DNA of 64,000 nucleotides from CALKJP01 sp046299555 (lineage in GTDB: Bacteria; Bacteroidota; Bacteroidia; JACCXN01): assembly GCA_046299555.1 (NCBI GenBank), contig JBKBHS010000005.1:101190-165189 (forward strand). The letters run 5' to 3'. The notes beneath the pieces are model-generated. The model was not told the DNA's origin. It did no database searches and saw nothing but the letters and a program-made list of their open reading frames with translations. Positions within the stretch are counted from its first letter, which is position 1. Each line of letters opens with the position of its first letter. Below are positions 9,034 to 15,851 of the stretch, piece after piece. Both the position numbers and the translations under genes were made by a program.

Positions 9034-9963
9034 ATGCTGATATTAATTGGCTTATTGCTTGTTGCGCCTTACCTACTTCCGATTGTTACAGAAGAAATAC
9101 CAAAAGATTATTTACCATTTCCGGAAAGTAGATTTATTGAAATTGAAAATGTACGTTTTCATTATCGAGAATGGCCATCCGAAACAGACGATTCAAAAGG
9201 AAATATTTTTTTAATACATGGTTTTTCAGCTTCTACTTTTTGTTGGAGAAATAATGTAAAAGCTTTTTCTCAAGCCGGATATAACGTAGTTGCAGTAGAT
9301 ATTCCCCCTTTTGGATTTAGCGATAGAGAGGCCAATATCAATCACTCTACCACCAATCGTTGCCGCTTATTATGGATGCTGGCCGATTCATTAAAAAAAG
9401 ACAAATGGATTATTGGCGGTCACTCCATGGGAGGTGGTATTGCAACTGTAATGGCTGCTACAAATCCAGAAAAAACTGAAAAATTAATATTAATTGACGG
9501 AGTTGCATTAAGTGTAAAAAAAAGCAAAACTAGTATTTTGCAATATGTACTACGCTTTCAACCCATACACAGATGGGCTGAAGTAATTGGGAAAAACTTT
9601 TTTTACAACGATAAAAAATTTAAAGAACTTCTCACATCTGCTTATACCCAAATACCCGATTCTGTTGCAGTTGCAGGTTACAAGCAACCTTTTATGTATA
9701 AAGGATTGGCAAGTGGAATTTTCAAAACATCTGCTTACAGCAACGAAATAACAGACGTTAATATGAGTATATTAGATAAAATTCCAACATTAATTTTTTG
9801 GGGCGAAAAAGACAACTGGGTTCCACTAAATTCGGGACAAGCTTATAAAAAAGCTCATCCTCATGCACAACTTGAAATTATTGAAGGAGCTGGGCACTGC
9901 CCTATGGAAACTCATTCTGAAATTTTCAATAAAAAAACTATAGAGTTTTTAAATTCTCATTAG
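9034..9963 (+). CDS. Membrane-anchored alpha/beta hydrolase
   Basis: 309 residues. The first 18 residues form an N-terminal hydrophobic anchor or signal (MLILIGLLLVAPYLLPIV). Catalytic elements: HGFSASTFCWR for the oxyanion hole, GHSMGGG with the nucleophile Ser131, GEKDNWVP with the acid Asp and GAGHCPMETH with the His near the C-terminus. The layout resembles epoxide hydrolase or haloalkane dehalogenase-like esterases, but the substrate is unknown. It follows the cytosolic hydrolase by 2 nt, which suggests one transcript. It converges on the TonB-like gene with only 3 nt between stops. Confidence 0.87.
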   Translation: MLILIGLLLVAPYLLPIVTEEIPKDYLPFPESRFIEIENVRFHYREWPSETDDSKGNIFLIHGFSASTFCWRNNVKAFSQAGYNVVAVDIPPFGFSDREANINHSTTNRCRLLWMLADSLKKDKWIIGGHSMGGGIATVMAATNPEKTEKLILIDGVALSVKKSKTSILQYVLRFQPIHRWAEVIGKNFFYNDKKFKELLTSAYTQIPDSVAVAGYKQPFMYKGLASGIFKTSAYSNEITDVNMSILDKIPTLIFWGEKDNWVPLNSGQAYKKAHPHAQLEIIEGAGHCPMETHSEIFNKKTIEFLNSH

Positions 9964-9966
9964 TTT

Positions 9967-10371
9967 TTATTTCTGCTCTTCAGCTAATGTAAATTTAACG
10001 GGTAGATTAAACTGAACTTTTACATTTTTACCATTGTGTTTTCCAGGGGTCCACTTGGGCATTTGAGACGCCACTCGAATTGCCTCTTTATCTAATGATG
10101 GGTATACACCTTTTACTACTTTCACATTTTTAACTCTACCAACTTCATCTACAATAAACGAAATAAAAACGGTTCCTTCTATTTTATCTTTTTTAGCATC
10201 TTCCGGATATTTTAAATGGGTATAAAAGAAATAGGATAAATCATCCATTCCACCGGGATATTCAGGCATTACATCTACCTTAGAATATACTTCTTCTTTC
10301 GAAGAATTGTCTTGGGCATTAACTGCTATGAAAGTAAAAAGTATAAGTAAAAGAAAAATTAACTTTTTCAT
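9967..10371 (-). CDS. TonB C-terminal domain protein
   Basis: 134 residues with a cleavable signal peptide (MKKLIFLLLILFTFIAVNA) followed by QDNSSKEEVYSKVDVMPEYPGG. The MPEYPGGMDDLSYFF start and EGTVFISFIVDEVGRVKNVKVVKG with PGKHNGKNVKVQFNLPVKF are the standard TonB C-terminal domain, which couples inner-membrane energy to outer-membrane receptors. Unlike true TonB it lacks a Pro-rich periplasm-spanning linker and seems fully exported, so it may be a free periplasmic TonB-domain protein rather than an energy transducer. No ExbB, ExbD or receptor gene is near. Confidence 0.88.
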   Translation of the reverse strand: MKKLIFLLLILFTFIAVNAQDNSSKEEVYSKVDVMPEYPGGMDDLSYFFYTHLKYPEDAKKDKIEGTVFISFIVDEVGRVKNVKVVKGVYPSLDKEAIRVASQMPKWTPGKHNGKNVKVQFNLPVKFTLAEEQK

Positions 10372-10403
10372 TATCGAATTATTTTATGCAAAGAAAGTAA
10401 TAA

Positions 10404-10434
10404 TTGTGGTATTTAGCACAAAACTCTAATTTTG
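10404..10434 (+). promoter_or_regulatory. Promoter-like element abutting a start codon
   Basis: TTG (10404-10406), 20 nt of spacer, then TAATTTTG (10427-10434), an exact TAnnTTTG match ending 1 nt before the ATG at 10436. A transcript starting about 4 nt after this box would begin at or next to the ATG, giving a leaderless mRNA. The match could be chance in AT-rich DNA. Confidence 0.4.
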
Positions 10435-10435
10435 A

Positions 10436-11356
10436 ATGGTGAAAAAATTTATTCTTATTCTATTCATCTTTCCAATTTCATTTTCTGCATACAGCCAAAA
10501 TGAAATAGACTCCATTCATACACATAAACATAGATTTAATTTATCAATAACAACCCAAACAGTATTTACTGCAGCTACAATAATCGTACTGAATGAAGCT
10601 TGGTACAAAGAACATCATAGCTCACAGTTTCGTTTTTTTAATGATAATGCTGAATGGTTACAAATGGATAAAATAGGACATTTATTTTCAGCTTATCATT
10701 TAACCAACTACTGTAATGCTTTATATAAATGGTGTGGACTTACAAATAAAAAAGCTAATTTAATTTCAGGCCTTTATAGTTTTAGCTATTTGCTCGGAAT
10801 TGAAATACTCGATGGTTTTTCTGAAAAATGGGGCTTTTCATGGGGTGATATATTTGCGAACGCTAGCGGAACAGCGCTTGCAATAACACAACATCAGTTA
10901 GGTGCAGAAATTTTTTTTACCTTAAAATTTTCGTTTTCTGAAAGTGGTTATGCTCCGCTTCGCCCTAATTTACTTGGAAAAACCTATGCAGAACAAATTT
11001 TAAAAGATTATAACGGACAAACTTACTGGTTGAGTTTAAATCCTTCATCCATTTTTAAAATAGAAAAAGCTTATTTCCCAAATTGGCTGAATCTGGCTTT
11101 GGGCTATAGTGGAGAAGGTATGATTGCTGCCAGAAACAATCAATTGGTAGAAATACAAAAAAATAATGCAACTTATTACTTAAAGGCAAATCACAAGCGA
11201 CAATTTTTAATTTCAATTGATATTGATTTAAAAAAAATACCCGTTAAAAATAAATATTTAAAAAATATATTCAGTGTAATAAATATTTTAAAAATTCCTG
11301 CACCTGCATTAGAATTCAATAAATACGGAAGCAAATTTCATTTTCTATATTTCTAG
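10436..11356 (+). CDS. DUF2279 family protein
   Basis: 306 residues with a signal peptide (MVKKFILILFIFPISFSAYS). The core shows NEAWYKEHHSSQFRFF, then EWLQMDKIGHLFSAYHLTNY and GWSWGDI-like WGFSWGDIFANASGTALA, the conserved pattern of DUF2279, a YfiM-like family of Bacteroidota. The His, Asp and Lys of MDKIGH and the Trp/Asp of WGD are the conserved polar residues. It is probably membrane or periplasm associated; the function is unknown. Its 3' end overlaps the convergent Nudix gene by 4 nt. A promoter-like element abuts the start codon. Confidence 0.82.
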   Translation: MVKKFILILFIFPISFSAYSQNEIDSIHTHKHRFNLSITTQTVFTAATIIVLNEAWYKEHHSSQFRFFNDNAEWLQMDKIGHLFSAYHLTNYCNALYKWCGLTNKKANLISGLYSFSYLLGIEILDGFSEKWGFSWGDIFANASGTALAITQHQLGAEIFFTLKFSFSESGYAPLRPNLLGKTYAEQILKDYNGQTYWLSLNPSSIFKIEKAYFPNWLNLALGYSGEGMIAARNNQLVEIQKNNATYYLKANHKRQFLISIDIDLKKIPVKNKYLKNIFSVINILKIPAPALEFNKYGSKFHFLYF

Positions 11357-11919
11357 ATTTTTCCTTCCAGCATCATCAATTTTACTTTTAAAACAGTAAC
11401 AACTGTTAAGCTATCTGTTATTTCACCGTTTATAACTTTCTTATACACTTCTTCAAAAGGAATTTTGACACAATTTAATTCTTCGCTTTCTTCCGGTTGT
11501 GCTTCACCAAAACTTAATTCTTTTGCTACATATAAAATAGCTAACTCATCAGTTGCTGAATTACTCAAGTGCATGCGTTGAATTTCAATAAATTCATTAG
11601 CAGTGATACCTGTTTCTTCTTTTAATTCACGTTGAGCAGATTCTAATGGTGATATATTTAACGGACCACCTCCTTCAGGAATTTCCCATGAATATTTATT
11701 CAATGGAAAACGATATTGACCCACTAACCATGTATTATTTTCATCATCTAATGGTAAAATACCTATGGCAAAATTTTTAAAATGCGTAACTGAATACACT
11801 CCCGGATTTCCTGATGGATGTATAACTTCGTGCCGAATTACTTTAATCCAAGGAGTATCATAAATTTCATCCGATTTTAAAATTTTCCATGGATTTTCAT
11901 TTTTGTATGGCAAATGCAT
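11353..11919 (-). CDS. Nudix hydrolase (ADP-ribose pyrophosphatase-like)
   Basis: 188 residues. A complete Nudix box GX5EX7REUXEEXGU is present: G-PLNIS-P-LE followed by SAQRELKEETGI around residues 80-100. The family hydrolyses nucleoside diphosphates linked to another moiety. The N-terminal IKVIRHEVIHPSG and VGQYRFPLNKYSWEIPEGG pattern is that of NudF-type ADP-ribose or ADP-sugar pyrophosphatases. Its start is within 45 nt of the divergent Smr-protein start, so their promoters must overlap. Exact substrate not determined. Confidence 0.9.
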   Translation of the reverse strand: MHLPYKNENPWKILKSDEIYDTPWIKVIRHEVIHPSGNPGVYSVTHFKNFAIGILPLDDENNTWLVGQYRFPLNKYSWEIPEGGGPLNISPLESAQRELKEETGITANEFIEIQRMHLSNSATDELAILYVAKELSFGEAQPEESEELNCVKIPFEEVYKKVINGEITDSLTVVTVLKVKLMMLEGKI

Positions 11920-11936
11920 ATATAAATTTTAATAAA

Positions 11937-11944
11937 TATTTTTG
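11937..11944 (+). promoter_or_regulatory. Bacteroidota -7 element for the Smr gene
   Basis: TATTTTTG is an exact TAnnTTTG match 18 nt before the chosen ATG at 11963. The short intergenic space means a -33 element would lie over the Nudix start codon. Confidence 0.45.
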
Positions 11945-11962
11945 TGTAAAAATATTTTCGAA

Positions 11963-12523
11963 ATGTTTAAGATTGGAGACAAGGTACGATTTTTAGATGA
12001 AGTTGGAGAAGGAACCATTATTTCTTTTAAAGATAAAAAAACAGCCATTGTAGAATTAGAAAATGGTTTAAATGCACCTTTTTTAATATCACAATTAGTT
12101 GCAGTCAAAGAAATTATTAACATTATCCCTAAAATTGATAAGCCTGAAAAAAAAGAAAAATTAAAAGGAGTTCAAAAAATTATTTTAGAAAAAGAAGATA
12201 ATCAAGTAACTAAAAGTTCTCATAAACATAAAAATAAAAGAACCTACGCATTAGAAATAGATTTACATATAGAAGAGTTAATGGATAACTACAGCCATTT
12301 AAGCAATGGACAAATTTTAGATATTCAATTACGACATTTCAGAAAAAATTTAGAAAATGCCATTGCAAAAGGCGAAAAAAAAATAATTTTCATACATGGA
12401 GTTGGAAATGGTGTTTTAAAATCAGAAATAAGAAAAATATTATCGGGTTACGATAGTATTAGTTTTCAAGATGCTTCTTTTAGAAAATATGGTTTTGGCG
12501 CCACCGAAGTAATAATACATTAA
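11963..12523 (+). CDS. Smr domain protein (short DUF2027-like)
   Basis: Start chosen at the ATG giving MFKIGDKVRF; a TTG 21 nt upstream extends the frame but would lie inside the likely promoter. The 186-residue protein begins with an SH3-like region (KIGDKVRFLDEVGEGTI, about 3-50), has a Lys-rich linker and ends with an Smr domain containing LEIDLHIEEL, then IIFIHGVGNGVLKSEIRKIL and the tail GFGATEVII. Smr domains of this kind act as nucleic-acid endonucleases or RNA-binding modules. Bacteroidota DUF2027 proteins are usually much longer because of a beta-sandwich between the two parts, which is missing here. The next gene starts 3 nt later. Confidence 0.88.
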   Translation: MFKIGDKVRFLDEVGEGTIISFKDKKTAIVELENGLNAPFLISQLVAVKEIINIIPKIDKPEKKEKLKGVQKIILEKEDNQVTKSSHKHKNKRTYALEIDLHIEELMDNYSHLSNGQILDIQLRHFRKNLENAIAKGEKKIIFIHGVGNGVLKSEIRKILSGYDSISFQDASFRKYGFGATEVIIH

Positions 12524-12526
12524 AAA

Positions 12527-13753
12527 ATGCTTAGATTTGATTTAATAGTAATTGGAGGTGGTGCTGCAGGAATGTTTAATGCAATTAATGTTGCAACATT
12601 ATTCCCTGAAAAAAAAGTATTATTAATTGAAAAATCGAACAAATTACTTTCTAAAGTTAAAATTTCCGGAGGCGGCCGATGCAATGTAACTCATGCTTGC
12701 TTCGATCCTAAAGAATTAATTCAATATTATCCTCGTGGAGCAAAAGAGTTATTAAGCGTATTCTCTAAGTTTTCGCCACTTGAAACGGCTATGTGGTTTT
12801 CAGAAAGAGGAGTTAAACTAAAAACAGAAGAAGATGGCCGAATGTTTCCTATTACAGACAGTTCACAAACAATTATTGACTGTTTTTTAAAAGAAGCACA
12901 AATACATCGTGTAACCATTTGGCAAAATTGCGAAGTAACAAACATTGCCCCCCAAGAAAAGGGATTTATTCTAAAATTAGCAGATGGTAAAGAATTATCT
13001 TGCCATAAACTTTTGATAGCAACAGGCGGACATCCGAAATTGGAACACTATAAATGGATTGAAAAATTGGGTCATACCATCATACCTCCGGTACCTTCAT
13101 TATTTACTTTTAACCTAATAAAAAATCCAATATCGCAACTAATGGGGGTATCAGTAAAAAAAGCCAGAGTAAAATTACTTCCTTTAAAAATGGAAGAAGA
13201 AGGGCCTTTATTAATTACCCATTGGGGGTTTAGCGGCCCTGTAATATTAAAACTTTCAGCTTTTGCAGCAAGAGAATTATTTGCACTAAACTACAATTAC
13301 GATATACAAATAAATTGGCTGCCCGAGATGAATGATGTAGAATTAAAAAACTTTTTTGAGCATCAAAAATTAAATTTTGGCAGTCAAAAAATTATCAATC
13401 GTCAAGGTTTTGAATTGCCTTTACGCCTTTGGAGTTTTTTAATTAATAAATCAGGAATTGATGAAAATAAACGTTGGGCAGATGTTTCAAATAAAGAAAT
13501 AAATAAACTAATAGATACCATTCAACGCGATACTTATAAAGCACATGGCAAAACAACATTTAAAGAAGAGTTTGTTACATGCGGGGGTGTTTGCCTAAAA
13601 GAAATTGATTTTAAAACCATGCAAAGCAAAAAGGTGAATGACTTGTATTTTGCCGGTGAAGTTTTGGATATTGATGGCGTTACGGGTGGATTTAATTTCC
13701 AGGCGGCATGGGCTACTGCTTATATTGCAGCAATTAATATGTTTAAACATTAA
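12527..13753 (+). CDS. BaiN/HI0933-type flavoprotein (NAD(P)/FAD-dependent oxidoreductase)
   Basis: 408 residues. The FAD-binding Rossmann motif IVIGGGAAGMFNAI is at residues 7-20 and SGGGRCNVTH, diagnostic for the HI0933/BaiN/YhiN family, lies at about 47-56. The C-terminal end has the second FAD contact LYFAGEVLDIDGVTGGFNFQ. TCGGV precedes it. These proteins are soluble flavoproteins; BaiN is a bile-acid-related reductase, but most members, including those in genomes like this, have no known substrate. It is 3 nt from the Smr gene and convergent with the thioesterase gene. Confidence 0.9.
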   Translation: MLRFDLIVIGGGAAGMFNAINVATLFPEKKVLLIEKSNKLLSKVKISGGGRCNVTHACFDPKELIQYYPRGAKELLSVFSKFSPLETAMWFSERGVKLKTEEDGRMFPITDSSQTIIDCFLKEAQIHRVTIWQNCEVTNIAPQEKGFILKLADGKELSCHKLLIATGGHPKLEHYKWIEKLGHTIIPPVPSLFTFNLIKNPISQLMGVSVKKARVKLLPLKMEEEGPLLITHWGFSGPVILKLSAFAARELFALNYNYDIQINWLPEMNDVELKNFFEHQKLNFGSQKIINRQGFELPLRLWSFLINKSGIDENKRWADVSNKEINKLIDTIQRDTYKAHGKTTFKEEFVTCGGVCLKEIDFKTMQSKKVNDLYFAGEVLDIDGVTGGFNFQAAWATAYIAAINMFKH

Positions 13754-13757
13754 ATAT

Positions 13758-14174
13758 CTAAATTTTATTTTGGAAAAAAGGTTTAATTTTTTCCAAAAAA
13801 GAAATTGGTGCACTGCAGGGCCTTCCAGAATTAACATTTACAAACACTAAAGTTGTTTCGCCTTTATTTAAGAGAATATTATTGCTGTTATAACATTCGT
13901 ATAAAAATTTAATTCTTGCTTGAGGTATTTCAGGTATAATCGTTTTTATGGTTAATAACTCATCGTAGAATGCGGGTTTAAAATACTTAATACTAAATTC
14001 CAATACGGGAAGCATAATGCCGCTATCTTCCATTTCTTTATAACTTAAACCCAATTGACGTAATGCTTCTACTCTTCCAACTTCATAATATGTAGCATAA
14101 TTTCCATAATACACATATCCCATCCTATCCGTTTCGGCATAACGTACACGAACATTTGTTTCAGAAACATACAT
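13758..14174 (-). CDS. Acyl-CoA thioesterase, YbgC/4HBT family
   Basis: 138 residues with a hot-dog fold signature: VRYAETDRMGYVYYGNYATYYE (split here as VRYAETDRMG and VYYGNYATYYE) with EVGRVEALRQLG after it. The Asp of ETDRMG is the family's catalytic position. The family hydrolyses acyl-CoA thioesters, often 4-hydroxybenzoyl-CoA-like or short-chain substrates. The gene is 6 nt downstream of pdxH and is likely read from the pdxH promoter. Substrate unknown. Confidence 0.9.
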   Translation of the reverse strand: MYVSETNVRVRYAETDRMGYVYYGNYATYYEVGRVEALRQLGLSYKEMEDSGIMLPVLEFSIKYFKPAFYDELLTIKTIIPEIPQARIKFLYECYNSNNILLNKGETTLVFVNVNSGRPCSAPISFLEKIKPFFQNKI

Positions 14175-14179
14175 ATTAT

Positions 14180-14836
14180 TTATGGCGATAATCGTTTTTT
14201 AATCCATGAATTATTTTCTTGCAACTCAAATCGAATTCTATCGTGTAATCGGCTCGGGCGACCTTGCCAATATTCAAATGCAAATGGCTCAATAAGATAA
14301 CCTCCCCAAAAATCCGGGCGGGGTATTTTTTCAAAGTCCTTAAATTTTTCTTCGTAGTATTTTATTCTTTTTTCAAGTTCATTTCTACTTTCAATTACAT
14401 CGCTTTGATTGCTGGCCCATGCACCAATACAACTTTCACGCGGACGTGAAGAAAAATACTCATCTGATTTTTCGGCAGAAACTTTTTTAGCAACACCTTC
14501 TATTCTTATTTGTCGGTCTAACTCAACCCATAAAAAAAGTGCAGAAATTTTGTCATTTTCTGCCAAATCTTTTCCTTTTTTACTGTTGTAATTGGTATAA
14601 AAAATAATTCCGTTTGGTGAAATATCGCGCATATAAACCGTTCTTAAAGTTGGCTGTTTATCATTTCCGCAAGTAGCTATTACCATTGCATAAGGATCAA
14701 GTATTTGCGATTGAACAGCTTGTTCAAACCACTCTTCAAACACTTGATAAGGATTATTACTTAAGCTTTTTTCATCTAGTGGCCTATCTGCAAAATCTCT
14801 ACGTATAGAATTGATATAATTTCTTAAAACTTCCAT
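14180..14836 (-). CDS. pdxH: Pyridoxamine 5'-phosphate oxidase
   Basis: FMN-dependent cytoplasmic enzyme that oxidises pyridoxine or pyridoxamine 5'-phosphate to pyridoxal phosphate. 218 residues. Motifs: MRDISPNGIIFYTNYNSKKG (FMN contacts), SRPRESCIGAWAS, RPDFWGGYLIEPF and the C-terminal WQGRPSRLHDRIRF ending in KRLSP, all standard for PdxH. It is followed closely by the thioesterase gene and is divergent from yqgE across 186 bp. Confidence 0.96.
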   Translation of the reverse strand: MEVLRNYINSIRRDFADRPLDEKSLSNNPYQVFEEWFEQAVQSQILDPYAMVIATCGNDKQPTLRTVYMRDISPNGIIFYTNYNSKKGKDLAENDKISALFLWVELDRQIRIEGVAKKVSAEKSDEYFSSRPRESCIGAWASNQSDVIESRNELEKRIKYYEEKFKDFEKIPRPDFWGGYLIEPFAFEYWQGRPSRLHDRIRFELQENNSWIKKRLSP

Positions 14837-15022
14837 AGCACGAAACTAATAATTAATACTTAAATCGAGTCATCTTATTTTGCCAAAAACAAATTTATCA
14901 ACACTTCTGTTTTATTTGTTAAAAAGTTCTGAAGAATAAAAACAACTATCCTATTCAATATTCGTTTTTAATTTAAATTGGCAAAGTTTTTGAAATTATA
15001 ATTTCAACACAAGTTCAAAATT

Positions 15023-15607
15023 ATGAATGATTTATTTGATTTGCTCCCAAAAAACACATTAAAACCCGCAAAAGGCAGAGTTTTATTGTCAGATCCATTT
15101 ATGAACGATTTGACATTTAGCAGAACCGTAATATTACTTGCCGATTATAACGATGAAGGAGCCATTGGTTTTGTTTTAAATAAACCTATTAACGTAAGTA
15201 TTCATGAATTAATTGAAAATTTTCCTGAATTTGATGGAAAAGTATATTCCGGTGGGCCGGTTGATAACAATCATTTATACTATATTCACACTTCAAAAAA
15301 AGTAACTGATAGTTTAGAAATTATTCCGGGATTATATTGGGGTGGCGATTTTGAACAAATTAAAGAAGAAATTCAAAACGGGTTTCTTCATAATGGCAAT
15401 ATACGTTTTTTTCTTGGTTATTCCGGTTGGGGGCCTCAACAATTAGATGATGAAATTAAATCAAATTCGTGGTATGTTGCAGGTCGTAAACATATTCCAC
15501 TTTTTAACGAAGACGAAGGAAATACCATGTGGGTTAATGTAATTAAAGAACTTGGTAAAGAGTTTAATTTTGTTGCTAATATTCCGCAAAATCCTCAACT
15601 AAATTAA
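15023..15607 (+). CDS. YqgE/AlgH family protein
   Basis: 194 residues with the DUF179 pattern: KGRVLLSDPFMNDLTFSRTV at the start, GAIGFVLNKPI, VYSGGPVDN, and FFLGYSGWGPQQL in the C-terminal half. The family is widespread, small and soluble; AlgH has been linked to regulation in Pseudomonas but its molecular role is not settled. The downstream 244 bp to the SMC-like genes is AT-rich and shows no RNA or gene. Confidence 0.92.
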   Translation: MNDLFDLLPKNTLKPAKGRVLLSDPFMNDLTFSRTVILLADYNDEGAIGFVLNKPINVSIHELIENFPEFDGKVYSGGPVDNNHLYYIHTSKKVTDSLEIIPGLYWGGDFEQIKEEIQNGFLHNGNIRFFLGYSGWGPQQLDDEIKSNSWYVAGRKHIPLFNEDEGNTMWVNVIKELGKEFNFVANIPQNPQLN

Positions 15608-15851
15608 AGGCACTTTTAGTTTTTTTTTGATTTATTTTAACAAAAACATTATCAATTTTTTTGTTTTTCTCTATCAATTTCAACTAATCTCCTACTAATT
15701 TATTTTTTAATTCTTACAAGGTTAATTTTAAATTGAATAAGCAAATCCCTTATTAATCAATTGCTAATAAAATTATTAACATCTGTTTAAAACAAAAATT
15801 TGAACTCAAAGAAATGATGCAGAAATTAGAGCATTCAATAAACTTTAAATT

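Noticed and set aside
8243..9963. Recent tandem duplication of the two alpha/beta hydrolases
   Set aside because: Apart from the catalytic motifs the sequences differ, and only the second has a membrane anchor.
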